NCBI RefSeq assembly: GCF_008369935.1 | Contig: NZ_VTUZ01000032.1 | Location: forward strand, 54,159-118,158 | DNA from: Paraburkholderia panacisoli | Lineage (GTDB): Bacteria; Pseudomonadota; Gammaproteobacteria; Burkholderiales; Burkholderiaceae | Length of the DNA: 64,000 nt | Reading direction: 5' to 3' | Shown: positions 27,823 through 37,888 of the stretch, piece after piece | Layout of the letters: the number at the start of each line of letters is the position of its first letter | How positions within the stretch are numbered: position 1 is the stretch's first letter | Translations under genes and position numbers: made by a program | The notes under the pieces: model-generated | Seen by the model: only the letters and a program-made list of their open reading frames with translations | Database searches by the model: none | What the model was told of the DNA's origin: nothing

Positions 27823-30800
27823 ATGAGCAAAAACGTCGACACTATCTATTACCTCACACCGTTGCAACGCGGCATGCTGCACCATTCGCGCATGGATCCG
27901 GAATCGGGCGTATATGTGGAGCAGTTCTCGTGTGTACTCAAAGGATCGTTAGATATCGAGCGCTTCAGGCATGCGTGGGAGACCGTCGCGCATCGTCATG
28001 ATGTCCTCAAGACGCTGTTCATTCGCCTGCATGAAGAAAGGCCCATGCAGGTGGTGAGAAAGAATGTCGTCTTGCCGTTCGAGACGCTGGACTGGAGTGG
28101 CTTCGACGTCGCCGATCAACAGCGACGCTTCGATATCCTGTTAGCCGACGATCGGGCAAGGGGATTCGACTGGAGCGTGGCGCCGCTGATGCGGCTAACC
28201 CTTGCGGTGCTGGGACATTACACATTCCGTTTTCTCTGGACTTACCATCACGCGATTCTCGATGGTTGGTCGATGCCGATCCTGCTCAACGAGGTGTTCC
28301 AGTTCTACGCGCGGCCGGACAACTTGCTGCCGGCTCCTTCGACGGACTTCCGGCACTACGTGGCGTGGCACCGTGTGCAGGACACCGCACAGGCTCGCAA
28401 ATACTGGCAGGAAACGTTGAAAGGGTTTCGCACGCCGTTGAGCTTCTGCGCGTCGATGGCGCCAGCTCTGGGGCAGTTGAGCGACGGGCGGCGACGCCTC
28501 GCGACGGTGTCCCGCGCAATGTCGTCAGAGTGGACCACAGCAGCGACAAAGCTGTGCCGGGACAACAAGCTAACGATGAATACCCTATGCCAGGGAGCGT
28601 GGTCCGCGCTGCTCGGACGCTATAGTGATAGCGACGATGTCGTCTATGGCATGGTGATGTCGGGGCGTTCTCCAGAGATCGATGCCGTCAATGCAATCGC
28701 CGGGTTGTTCATCAACACATTACCGGCGCGCGTACGGCTTGATGGAGAGCTCGACACGATGGAATGGCTGCACCGCATTCAGTCGACTACGCAACAGGCC
28801 GAGCGCTACGCCTATAGCTCGCTCACGGACGTGCTGCAATGTAGCGCGCTGCCACGTCAACGCGCGCTGTTCGAATCGTTGTACGTCTTCGAGAACTATC
28901 CCGGTCAGGAAGCCTTCGGCGCGGTGGCGACCGACTGCGGACTGGCGATCGAGGAATTGCATGCCGTCGAGGAAACAAACTATCCGCTCGCGCTGATCGT
29001 CCTGCCGCAGGAGCGGCTGACATTCCAGCTGACCTATGATACGGCACGCTTCGACGGCTCAGCCATCTCGCGCATGGCTGATCAGTACCGCGCGCTCCTT
29101 GAAAGAATGCTGCTTGCTGAAGGATGTCGCGTGGGCGATCTGCATCTGCAAGCCGCGTGCGTGTCGAGCTCTCATAAGAGCGCAGAGCCTCCCGCTGGAG
29201 CGGACTCGCTGCTTGCGATGATCGCCCGCCACGCCGACGGCACGCCCGACCGGCTGGCGTTCTCGGCGTCAGCCATCCAGTGCACGGGCAGTTCCACATT
29301 GACGCTGTCGGCCAGTCTCAATTACTCGATGCTGCGTTCCCGGATCGTGCAGGCCATATGGCAATGGCACAGATTGGGATACCTGCCCGGTGATCGGGTG
29401 CTCGTGTTGTGCAAAGAGCCGGTGGCGGGCCTCGTGATACTGTTGTCGGGTCTTGCATATGGTGTCGACTGCGTACTGCCTGACCCGGAACTGAGCGTCG
29501 ATACGCTGACGAGTTCGGCAAAAAAGGCGTGCGGCCCGGAACAGGTGCGTGGCTGCGTCAGCACCGCGAGTTCCGTGTCGATCCCAGGTATGCAATGCGA
29601 CGTGTTCGTTGAGCGTGATCCGGTAGATGGCGATGGCGGCGAACGTGCCGGTGACTTGTCGATGCCCACCACGGCCGACTCCGCACGAGGAGCGTGCTCG
29701 TTGCTGGGCAGAAGTGAGTTGGGCGCATGGAAGCTGCTTCGCTACCACCAATCGCAGCTGATCCGCGCGGCCGAATCGTTTTCTCGAACGTATCCCGCGA
29801 ATTCAGCGCTCGACATGGCGCTATGCTGCTCGCCTCTCGCCCACTCGACGATATGGACAGCGCTGGCCGGCTTGTGCGCAGGCCTCTCCCTGCATCATGT
29901 AGGGTGTCCTGAGGAAGAGATGTTCCTGCCCATGTTGGCGTCACCGGACATGCATTGGCATAGCATCGTGTTGCTTTCGACGCATACGCGACGCATTGGT
30001 CGGGCTGCGGCAACGCTCGCAAGCGGGACGATCGACACCGACTACTGGATCACGGACGCCTGTGGACTCACCCAGCGCGATGCTCGACGTCTTGAGGCAA
30101 TAGCGCCAGGGGCCCGAGTGATGCGCGAATTGCGCTGGCCAGCGCAATCCCTTGCCCATTCGACGGTGACGATGAACGAACCGGCAGACGCGAACGGTCC
30201 CGCGCCGACCGATGTCGGTGTGTCAGCTATCGGCACCGTCATTGGCGTGCTTGACAGGCATCTGCATCCTGCCGGGGTGGATGCGCGAGGCCATCTGGCC
30301 ATTGCGGGTTGGACGGTTCCCGATATGCTGCTGAGCAACGGAAAGCCGGATCTCGATGCATGGATATCAACACGAGAGGGGGTTCAATTGCGCACCGGAC
30401 TGCGCGCATGGATGACCGAGGCCGCGTGTCAAACCGAACTCCCGAACGCCGAGGCCACGCTCGACACCTTGACTGAAGCCTGGGTGGAGCGGGAAAGTGA
30501 ACTCGCCACCCGCGCTGCTGTATCCGAAGTGGCCATCGTCGAGCGTGTGTCAGATGCTGGCGATTGGGAGTGCGCAGTTTACTACAGCGGGCGCGACGGC
30601 GCACCGACCGGGGAATACGCTGAGCGGATACGCGAGGCAAGCGAGTTGTGCGGGATTCACGCCTCGGCGTGCGTGGAGCTCAGCAAGTTGCCGCGCAATG
30701 AGTGCGGTGTGGATCGCCTGTCCCTGTTGCACGGCGATGTGGCACCGCTGCGCAAGGGGGCTGATCTGGCGCCGCGCGATGCCGTCGAATCCGCAATACA

Positions 30801-32247
30801 CGAAATCTGGTCCGTGCTGCTGAATTGCGATCGAATCGGCATTCACGACAGCTACTTCGATCTCGGCGGCGATTCGTTGCAGGCCACGGTGATGTTGTAC
30901 CAGATCGAGGAGAAGTTGAGGTGCAAGGTCGACATGGAAACGCTGCTTGAACGCCCCACGATCGCCGGTCTTGCCGAGGCGATTTCGAGCGGAAGTGACG
31001 GCGAAGGTCGAGCGCAGCTCGACTTGTCCGCAGATGCGATCCTGGAAGATGACATCGTTCCCGCGAACGAATATCGTCCTCGCGCTTACCAACAGGTTCT
31101 GCTCACAGGCGCAACAGGTTTCCTCGGCGTTCATCTCCTCGCAGAATTGCTGAAAAGTACGCAAGCACGCGTACATTGCCTGGTACGTGCGACTGACGAA
31201 GCGTCAGGATTCCGGAGGCTCGTCGACGCGCTCAAGGAACATGGTCTGTGGGATGAAAATCAGGCGGCGCGCATCGTTGCGGTGCCGGGCGACCTCGGCC
31301 TGGCGCGCCTCGGCATGTCAGAGCGGGCCTTTTCGGCTCTGGCGCGCGATATCGACGCAATCTATCACAACGGCGCGCTTGTCAATTTTGTCTACCCATA
31401 CAGTAGTCTCAAACAGGTCAACGTTGTGGCCACACGGGACGTCCTGCGCCTCGCGAGCTTGCACAGGACCAAGCCGGTGCACTACGTGTCGACTGTCGGC
31501 ACGCTGGACCGATTCGCCGAATCGATTCCCGAGACCCTTGCGGTTGGTTTGCACGACAGGCTGATGAGCGGCTATGAACAAAGCAAGTGGGTTGCTGAGC
31601 AGACCCTGTCGATTGCCGCCCAACGAGGCCTGCCTGTCACGATTTATCGTCCGTCACGCATTGTCGGTCACTCCGGTACGGGAAGGATGAACGTTGACGA
31701 TCTCTTTTGCCGCCTCATCAAAGGCATCGTGCTGTTCGGCAAAGCGCCGCGTGACACAGGCTTCGACAACATGCTTCCCGTCGATCTCGTCAGCCGCATC
31801 ATCGTCAAGGCATCGCTACAGCCGACTGCGTCCGGCAAGGCCGTGCATGTGATTAACCCGCAATGGAATTCCATGGACGCGCTGGTCGATTTCATCGAAT
31901 CCGAGGGGTATGCCATTCAACGCATGGACTACGAAGGCTGGCTAGACGCGCTCACCGTTCACGTTCGGCACGACCAGACCCATCCTTTGGCGATGCTGAT
32001 TCCGGTGCTCAAGAAATTGAACCCTGTCGTCGACCCGTCAGTCGGTCGCCAGCTTCCGATCGCGATCGATCATCTCAATCTGCTCGCAGGCGATGTCATC
32101 AGCGAAGGGGTAAGGCCGGTCAACGAATGGTTGCGCGTGTATTTCGATTACTTCTACAACACGGGCTATCTTGCGCGTCCGGCCAGCGGCCTGCGAGCGC
32201 CAGCATCAAGCGGTAACACGCTGCCTCACGACGTGGCCGAGAATTAG
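27823..32247 (+). CDS. Terminal NRPS module: C-A(degenerate)-PCP-thioester reductase
   Basis: The 1474-aa protein starts at ATG 27823 behind GGCAGGAAG. The C domain begins YYLTPLQRGMLHHSRMDPES and has YHHAILDGWS (His142/143, Asp147), the DCL-type form expected after an E domain. Residues about 465-985 are a worn A domain: RGACSLLGRSELGAWKLL stands where the P-loop should be, and LPRNECGVDRLS stands in place of the NGK lysine motif. The PCP carries Ser1018 (FDLGGDSLQA). The reductase domain has LLTGATGFLG at 1093-1102 and YEQSK (Tyr1251, Lys1255), so the chain is released with NAD(P)H as an aldehyde or, after a second reduction, an alcohol. Confidence 0.92.
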   Translation: MSKNVDTIYYLTPLQRGMLHHSRMDPESGVYVEQFSCVLKGSLDIERFRHAWETVAHRHDVLKTLFIRLHEERPMQVVRKNVVLPFETLDWSGFDVADQQRRFDILLADDRARGFDWSVAPLMRLTLAVLGHYTFRFLWTYHHAILDGWSMPILLNEVFQFYARPDNLLPAPSTDFRHYVAWHRVQDTAQARKYWQETLKGFRTPLSFCASMAPALGQLSDGRRRLATVSRAMSSEWTTAATKLCRDNKLTMNTLCQGAWSALLGRYSDSDDVVYGMVMSGRSPEIDAVNAIAGLFINTLPARVRLDGELDTMEWLHRIQSTTQQAERYAYSSLTDVLQCSALPRQRALFESLYVFENYPGQEAFGAVATDCGLAIEELHAVEETNYPLALIVLPQERLTFQLTYDTARFDGSAISRMADQYRALLERMLLAEGCRVGDLHLQAACVSSSHKSAEPPAGADSLLAMIARHADGTPDRLAFSASAIQCTGSSTLTLSASLNYSMLRSRIVQAIWQWHRLGYLPGDRVLVLCKEPVAGLVILLSGLAYGVDCVLPDPELSVDTLTSSAKKACGPEQVRGCVSTASSVSIPGMQCDVFVERDPVDGDGGERAGDLSMPTTADSARGACSLLGRSELGAWKLLRYHQSQLIRAAESFSRTYPANSALDMALCCSPLAHSTIWTALAGLCAGLSLHHVGCPEEEMFLPMLASPDMHWHSIVLLSTHTRRIGRAAATLASGTIDTDYWITDACGLTQRDARRLEAIAPGARVMRELRWPAQSLAHSTVTMNEPADANGPAPTDVGVSAIGTVIGVLDRHLHPAGVDARGHLAIAGWTVPDMLLSNGKPDLDAWISTREGVQLRTGLRAWMTEAACQTELPNAEATLDTLTEAWVERESELATRAAVSEVAIVERVSDAGDWECAVYYSGRDGAPTGEYAERIREASELCGIHASACVELSKLPRNECGVDRLSLLHGDVAPLRKGADLAPRDAVESAIHEIWSVLLNCDRIGIHDSYFDLGGDSLQATVMLYQIEEKLRCKVDMETLLERPTIAGLAEAISSGSDGEGRAQLDLSADAILEDDIVPANEYRPRAYQQVLLTGATGFLGVHLLAELLKSTQARVHCLVRATDEASGFRRLVDALKEHGLWDENQAARIVAVPGDLGLARLGMSERAFSALARDIDAIYHNGALVNFVYPYSSLKQVNVVATRDVLRLASLHRTKPVHYVSTVGTLDRFAESIPETLAVGLHDRLMSGYEQSKWVAEQTLSIAAQRGLPVTIYRPSRIVGHSGTGRMNVDDLFCRLIKGIVLFGKAPRDTGFDNMLPVDLVSRIIVKASLQPTASGKAVHVINPQWNSMDALVDFIESEGYAIQRMDYEGWLDALTVHVRHDQTHPLAMLIPVLKKLNPVVDPSVGRQLPIAIDHLNLLAGDVISEGVRPVNEWLRVYFDYFYNTGYLARPASGLRAPASSGNTLPHDVAEN

Positions 32248-32338
32248 TGATCTAGTTTGAAGCGAGGGCGCTCCCGTTGTTTGGACACGGCGCAGCGGAC
32301 AAGCAACGCACAGCTGGAACAAATATTGGTTGATTTCA

Positions 32339-35300
32339 ATGAACGCCCATTTGCCCACGGCACTCCTACGCGCTGATACCCCTATCGCTGTTGAAGCGAG
32401 CGTAAGGTTTCGAGACATTCCATATAACTACACATCTTTCTCTGATCGTGAGATCGTTGTTCGTCTTTTGAATGAGGCGGCATGGGACACGCTTTTAGGC
32501 CTGCGCGCCGACCCGAAGTTCCGACAATCGCTGCGACTTCTCCACTTGTTCCTCGGCGATATCTGGGTCGTGCGCCGCAATCCGTACCTCCAGGACGATC
32601 TGCTCGACAATCCGAAGCGCCGCGCGCTGCTGATTGAGGTACTCAACGACTGTCTTGTGGAGATCGAGAAGCACCGCCGCGCCGATCTCGTCGAGTATGC
32701 TGACGAAGCCGGCTTGGACCGGGCGGCGCGGGTCGGGACGCTGATCGCCGCGGCACGCCGCGCGGTTGCGGATTTTGCCAGCGAGTTCGACAAGACCGCA
32801 GACCTGCGCCGTCGCGCGACGAAGGTGCTGGGGCGCCGGACACAAAAGGACAACATCAAATTCGACGGGTTGTCCCGCGTGTCACACGTGACCGATGCGA
32901 CCGACTGGCGCGTCGAATACCCGTTTGTCGTGCTCACGCCGGACACCGAGGCCGAAATCGCCGGCATGATCAAGGCGTGTTTCGAACTGGGTCTGACCGT
33001 GATTCCGCGCGGCGGCGGCACCGGCTATACGGGCGGCGCGGTGCCGCTCACGCCGTTCTCGGCCGTCATCAATACCGAAAAGCTCGAGCAGCTCGGCGCG
33101 GTCGAGATGACCGAACTGCCGGGCGTCGACCGCAAGGTCGCGACGATTTTCTCCGGCGCGGGCGTCGTCACGCGCCGCGTGACCGAAGCGGCCGAGCAGG
33201 CCGGCTTCGTGTTCGCAGTCGACCCGACCTCGGAGGATGCTTCTTGCGTCGGCGGCAACGTCGCGATGAACGCGGGCGGCAAGAAGGCGGTGTTGTGGGG
33301 CACGGCGCTCGACAACCTCGCGTGGTGGCGCATGGTCGACCCGGAAGGCAACTGGCTCGAAGTCACGCGCCTCGACCACAACATGGGCAAGATTCACGAC
33401 ATTGAAGTCGCGCGTTTCGAGCTCAAGTGGTTCGACGGCAACTACGCGCCGGGCGAAAAACTGTTGCGCACCGAATCGCTCGACATCAAGGGCCGCGTGT
33501 TCCGCAAGGAAGGTCTCGGCAAGGACGTCACCGACAAATTCCTCGCCGGCCTGCCGGGCGTGCAGAAGGAAGGCTGCGACGGGCTGATCACGTCCGCGCG
33601 CTGGGTGCTGCACAAGATGCCCGCGCACACGCGCACCGTCTGCCTCGAATTTTTCGGCCAGGCGCGCGAGGCGATTCCGAGCATCGTCGAAATCAAGGAC
33701 TACCTGTTCGAGACGTCGCGTCAGGGCGGGGCGATTCTCGCGGGCCTCGAACATCTGGACGAGCGCTATCTGCGCGCGGTCGGCTATGCGACCAAGAGCA
33801 AGCGCAATGCGTTCCCGAAGATGGTGCTGATCGGTGACATCGTCGGCGATGACGCGGACGCGGTCGCGCAGGCCACCTCGGAAGTCGTGCGGATGGCCAA
33901 CGGCAAGAGCGGCGAAGGCTTCGTCGCGGTCAACGCCGAGGCGCGCAAGCGGTTCTGGCTCGACCGCAGCCGCACCGCGGCGATCGCCAGGCACACCAAC
34001 GCGTTCAAGATCAACGAAGACGTGGTGATTCCGCTCGACCGCATGGGCGAGTACACGGACGGCATCGAGCGCATCAACATCGAGCTGTCGATCAAGAACA
34101 AGCTGCAACTGGTCGACGCGCTCGAAGCGTTCTTCAAGGGCGGCAAGCTGCCGCTCGGCAAGAGCGACGACGCCAACGAAATCCCCAGCGCCGAGCTGCT
34201 CGAAGATCGTGTGCAACAGGCACTCGATCTGCTCGCGCGCGTGCGCACGCGCTGGGAATTCCTGCGTGACAAGCTCGACCTGTCGGTGCGCGAGGCGCAG
34301 CACTATCTGGTCGGCCTCGGCTACGAAGCGCTGGCGGAGAAGTTCGCCGACCGCGCCGACCAGCAACCCGACGCGACCGTGTTCCACATCACGCAGGACC
34401 GCACGATCCGCGTGTCGTGGAAGCAGGAAATCCGCGCTGAACTGCGGCAGATTTTCAACGGCGGCGAGTTCAAGCCGATCCTCGAAGAGGCCCAGGCGAT
34501 CCACAAGCAGGTGCTGCGCGGCCGCGTGTTCGTCGCGCTGCACATGCACGCGGGCGACGGCAACGTGCACACCAACCTGCCGGTCAACTCGGACAACTAC
34601 GAGATGCTGCAGGACGCGCACACTGCGGTCGCACGCATCATGAAGCTGGCGCGTTCGCTCGACGGCGTGATTTCCGGCGAGCACGGCATCGGCATCACCA
34701 AGCTCGAATTCCTGACCGACGAAGAGATCGGCGAATTCCGCGCGTACAAGCAGCGCGTCGATCCGCATGGCCACTTCAACGCGGGCAAGCTGCTCGAAGG
34801 CGCGGACCTGCGCAACGCGTACACGCCGAGCTTCGGCCTGATGGGTTACGAATCGCTGATCATGCAGCAGTCTGACATCGGCGCGATTTCCGAGTCGATC
34901 AAGGACTGTTTGCGCTGCGGCAAGTGCAAGCCGGTCTGCGCGACCCACGTGCCGCGCGCCAACCTGCTGTACAGCCCGCGTAACAAGATTCTCGCCACCT
35001 CGCTGCTGGTCGAGGCGTTCCTGTACGAAGAGCAGACGCGCCGCGGCGTGTCGATCAAGCATTGGGACGAGTTCAACGACGTCGCCGATCACTGCACCGT
35101 CTGTCACAAGTGCGTGACGCCGTGCCCGGTGAAGATCGACTTCGGCGACGTCACCATGAACATGCGCAACCTGCTGCGCAAGTTGGGCAAGAAGAAGTTC
35201 AACCCGGGCAACGCGGCGGGCATGTTCTTCCTGAACGCCACCAATCCGCAGACCATCAAGCTCGCGCGCACCGCGATGATGGGCGTCGGCTACAAGGTAC

Positions 35301-36322
35301 AGCGCCTCGGCAACGAAGTGCTGAAGAAGTTCACGAAGAAGCAGACCGCGCATCCGCCGGCCACGGTCGGCAAGCCGGCGGTCACGCAGCAGGTGATCCA
35401 TTTCATGAACAAGAAGATGCCGGGCAACCTGCCGAAGAAAACCGCGCGCGCGTTGCTCGATATCGAAGACAACAAGATCGTGCCGATCATCCGCAACCCG
35501 AAGACGACCACCGCCGATACGGAAGCGGTGTTCTACTTCCCGGGCTGCGGCTCCGAGCGGCTTTTCTCACAGGTCGGTCTGGCGACTCAGGCGATGCTGT
35601 GGGAAGTGGGTGTGCAAACCGTGCTGCCGCCGGGCTACCTGTGCTGCGGCTATCCGCAGCGCGGCTCGGGCCAGTATGACAAGGCCGAGCAGATCGTCAC
35701 GGATAACCGCGTGCTGTTTCACCGCGTCGCCAATACGCTGAACTATCTCGACATCAAGACGGTGGTGGTGTCGTGCGGTACCTGCTATGACCAGCTCGCC
35801 GGCTACGAATTCGAGAAGATCTTCCCCGGCTGCCGGATCATCGACATCCACGAATTCCTGCTGGAGAAGGGCATGAAGCTGGAAGGCGCGAGCGGGACGC
35901 GCTACATCTATCACGACCCGTGCCACTCGCCGATCAAGACGATGGATCCGGTGAAGCTCGTCAATGAGCTGATGGGCGCGGAGCACGACGGCTACAAGAT
36001 CGAGAAGAACGATCGTTGCTGTGGCGAATCCGGCACGCTCGCGGTGACGCGTCCGGATATCTCGACTCAGGTGCGCTTTCGGAAGGAAGAGGAACTGAAG
36101 ACAGGCATTGAACGTTTTCGTGCAGCGAAATTTGATGGCAACGTGAAGGTCCTCACCACTTGCCCTGCGTGTCTTCAAGGTCTTTCACGCTACACGGAAG
36201 ACACAGACGCTGCTTCCGAGTATATCGTTGTGGAGATGGCAAGGAAAATTCTGGGGGAGGACTGGCTTGTAAACTACATCAATCAGGCTACTCGAGGTGG
36301 TATTGAGCGTGTCCATGTGTAG
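32339..36322 (+). CDS. FAD/Fe-S oxidoreductase, D-2-hydroxyacid dehydrogenase type with DUF3683-like N-terminus
   Basis: The protein is about 1327 aa and matches a large oxidoreductase I know from Burkholderiaceae. Domains in order are an N-terminal helical region containing DIWVVRRNPYLQDDLLDNP, a FAD-binding domain (PRGGGTGYTGGAVPLTP), a FAD-oxidase C-terminal domain (HMHAGDGNVHTN, SGEHGIG), two 4Fe-4S motifs (CLRCGKCKPVC from Cys857 and CTVCHKCVTPCP from Cys919), and cysteine-rich CCG domains (YFPGCGSERL, SCGTCYDQL, DRCCGESG). Such enzymes oxidise D-lactate, D-2-hydroxyglutarate or glycolate. The first 60 and last 90 codons are visibly less GC-biased than the middle, as in a recombined copy. 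The start is ATG 32339; TTG 32330 is an alternative. Confidence 0.88.
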   Translation: MNAHLPTALLRADTPIAVEASVRFRDIPYNYTSFSDREIVVRLLNEAAWDTLLGLRADPKFRQSLRLLHLFLGDIWVVRRNPYLQDDLLDNPKRRALLIEVLNDCLVEIEKHRRADLVEYADEAGLDRAARVGTLIAAARRAVADFASEFDKTADLRRRATKVLGRRTQKDNIKFDGLSRVSHVTDATDWRVEYPFVVLTPDTEAEIAGMIKACFELGLTVIPRGGGTGYTGGAVPLTPFSAVINTEKLEQLGAVEMTELPGVDRKVATIFSGAGVVTRRVTEAAEQAGFVFAVDPTSEDASCVGGNVAMNAGGKKAVLWGTALDNLAWWRMVDPEGNWLEVTRLDHNMGKIHDIEVARFELKWFDGNYAPGEKLLRTESLDIKGRVFRKEGLGKDVTDKFLAGLPGVQKEGCDGLITSARWVLHKMPAHTRTVCLEFFGQAREAIPSIVEIKDYLFETSRQGGAILAGLEHLDERYLRAVGYATKSKRNAFPKMVLIGDIVGDDADAVAQATSEVVRMANGKSGEGFVAVNAEARKRFWLDRSRTAAIARHTNAFKINEDVVIPLDRMGEYTDGIERINIELSIKNKLQLVDALEAFFKGGKLPLGKSDDANEIPSAELLEDRVQQALDLLARVRTRWEFLRDKLDLSVREAQHYLVGLGYEALAEKFADRADQQPDATVFHITQDRTIRVSWKQEIRAELRQIFNGGEFKPILEEAQAIHKQVLRGRVFVALHMHAGDGNVHTNLPVNSDNYEMLQDAHTAVARIMKLARSLDGVISGEHGIGITKLEFLTDEEIGEFRAYKQRVDPHGHFNAGKLLEGADLRNAYTPSFGLMGYESLIMQQSDIGAISESIKDCLRCGKCKPVCATHVPRANLLYSPRNKILATSLLVEAFLYEEQTRRGVSIKHWDEFNDVADHCTVCHKCVTPCPVKIDFGDVTMNMRNLLRKLGKKKFNPGNAAGMFFLNATNPQTIKLARTAMMGVGYKVQRLGNEVLKKFTKKQTAHPPATVGKPAVTQQVIHFMNKKMPGNLPKKTARALLDIEDNKIVPIIRNPKTTTADTEAVFYFPGCGSERLFSQVGLATQAMLWEVGVQTVLPPGYLCCGYPQRGSGQYDKAEQIVTDNRVLFHRVANTLNYLDIKTVVVSCGTCYDQLAGYEFEKIFPGCRIIDIHEFLLEKGMKLEGASGTRYIYHDPCHSPIKTMDPVKLVNELMGAEHDGYKIEKNDRCCGESGTLAVTRPDISTQVRFRKEEELKTGIERFRAAKFDGNVKVLTTCPACLQGLSRYTEDTDAASEYIVVEMARKILGEDWLVNYINQATRGGIERVHV

Positions 36323-36341
36323 GTCGGTCAGTCGGGTCTTG

Positions 36342-37109
36342 TCATGCTGGAACGTTGCCATCCACCATGGAGAGGTCAGTGAGAATATGCGACATCACTT
36401 CTACCGCCGATGTGTGTATGAAGAAGTGTCCCCCTTCGACGAGCCGTAGCTTGAATGGCCCGTCACTGTAGGTCTCCCATGCCAGGAGCGACCCGATTTC
36501 GACATTTTTATCGTGAGTCCCTCCGAAGACAGAAAGCCTGCTAGGTAATGCAAAAGGTGTGCTTGTGCAGTAGCGCTCAGCAATTCGCAAATCTGCTCGA
36601 ATGGTTTTCAAGAACGGCCGTAACCATTCTGGTCTAGCGAGAAGCTCCGTGGACGTACCTCCCAATTCCGCAAGACGCTGGACGAGTTCATGGTCGGTCA
36701 GCATGTGGACTGGATCTTTGCGTGGCTCGATATGTGGCGCCCTATGCGCCGAACAGAACATGTGTATCGGAGCCGGTTTTCCTTTCTGCACAACGTTGCG
36801 CACGAATTCGACACTTACGATGCTGCCAAGGCTATGGCCAAACGTTGCGTATGGCTTTCCCATAAGGGTGTCCGTGGCGTCAGTCAAGGCGTCGACAATT
36901 TCTCCGAGTCCGCCGGGAGGCGGCTCCGAGAATCTCGTTTGACGTCCGGGCGGTTCGACTGAGACGACTTCGATATGCGGTGGCATGTCCAAGGCCCAGC
37001 GACGATAAAGTCCAGATCCACCACCCGCATAGGGAAAGCAGAACAATCGGATTCGAGCTTCGGGGCGCGGCTCGTGCAGGATCAACCACGGTGTTTTCTT
37101 GACGAGCAT
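36342..37109 (-). CDS. Type II thioesterase
   Basis: The 255-aa alpha/beta hydrolase has the editing thioesterase pattern: FCFPYAGGGSGLYRRW near the start, Ser93 in ATFGHSLGS, and a C-terminal histidine in VEGGHFFIHTS. Type II thioesterases clear misprimed or stalled carrier domains in NRPS/PKS lines. It is convergent with the oxidoreductase and has lower GC than its neighbours. Given modules that cannot load themselves, proofreading may matter here. Confidence 0.9.
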   Translation of the reverse strand: MLVKKTPWLILHEPRPEARIRLFCFPYAGGGSGLYRRWALDMPPHIEVVSVEPPGRQTRFSEPPPGGLGEIVDALTDATDTLMGKPYATFGHSLGSIVSVEFVRNVVQKGKPAPIHMFCSAHRAPHIEPRKDPVHMLTDHELVQRLAELGGTSTELLARPEWLRPFLKTIRADLRIAERYCTSTPFALPSRLSVFGGTHDKNVEIGSLLAWETYSDGPFKLRLVEGGHFFIHTSAVEVMSHILTDLSMVDGNVPA

Positions 37110-37244
37110 GATTCTGCGAGCAACCCTTTGATGGAGAAGGTCAGGAAAGTGAATCGCTGGCCGTGTGGCCGAGCGCTCGTAACCAATAGCATAAGCGCGG
37201 ACATCAAGACCGTCCCCCGTCTTTTAGTACAGGGAGGGTCTGCT

Positions 37245-37888
37245 GGCACTGGTGCAAATAGTCGATATGGACGAGATATTTTGTTGTATAAAGGATACCT
37301 GATCAGGCAGACAGGACGGCCATCCAGACAGCGGGCGCAGCGGTATCTTTGAGGCCCATCTACCCCAAAGTTTGGACCGGAACCTGCCAAACCTGCATCG
37401 CGAGCACCGGCTGTTCTAGCGTCTCCAGTCGCGTCCGCACGGCGCGGTCACCATGGGATTGATCTGATAAGGATAACTACGATTCTGCAACAGAGTTAAG
37501 CTGCTGCAGCCAACTTGACAACGCCGTGCTGATCGACGGCCCGCCATAGCCAGTGCTTCCTGCCGTTGATCGTCACGACAGGTGCCACTTGTCGCCGCGC
37601 CCCGGCGCTGTCGACCGAATGCGCCAGGCGATCGCCTGACCGAATTTCGTCGCTCAGCACCGCACCGTTTCGTACGTCAGATCGATCGCTCGTGCCGCCA
37701 GCATCTCCTCGACCATACGCAGACGCAGCGGAAAGCGGTAATAGAGCCACACCGCATAGCTGATGATGTCCGGCGGGAATCGGTAGCCTTTGAATGGAAT
37801 CGGCGCATCAGCCGACGGCATAATGGAAACGGCAACTTTCTTCATGCCCCATTGTATTCGTCGACTTCTGCAACAACCTGACAGTGCC
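37245..37888. mobile_element. Remnant of an IS6-family element
   Basis: The left side carries GGCACTGGTGCAAATAGTCG at 37245-37264, close to IS26-like terminal repeats as I recall them. The right side ends in CAGTGCC at 37882-37888, the inverted form of GGCACTG. The transposase inside is broken and short, so the element is dead. It interrupts an older IS256-type remnant. Confidence 0.45.
37496..37845 (-). pseudogene. IS6-family transposase fragment (frameshifted)
   Basis: ATG 37845 opens a frame reading PFKGYRFPPDIISYAVWLYY and RMVEEMLAARAIDLTYETVR, the N-terminal part of IS6-family transposases. The match then continues in another frame as VVTINGRKHWLWRAVDQHG, so a frameshift separates the two halves. 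The catalytic DDE core beyond this is missing. Confidence 0.75.

Noticed and set aside
32882..35401. An 839-residue open frame antisense to the FAD/Fe-S oxidoreductase
   Set aside because: It is a compositional shadow of a highly GC-biased gene, rich in Arg, His and Asp with no domain resemblance; the + strand carries clear FAD and Fe-S motifs.
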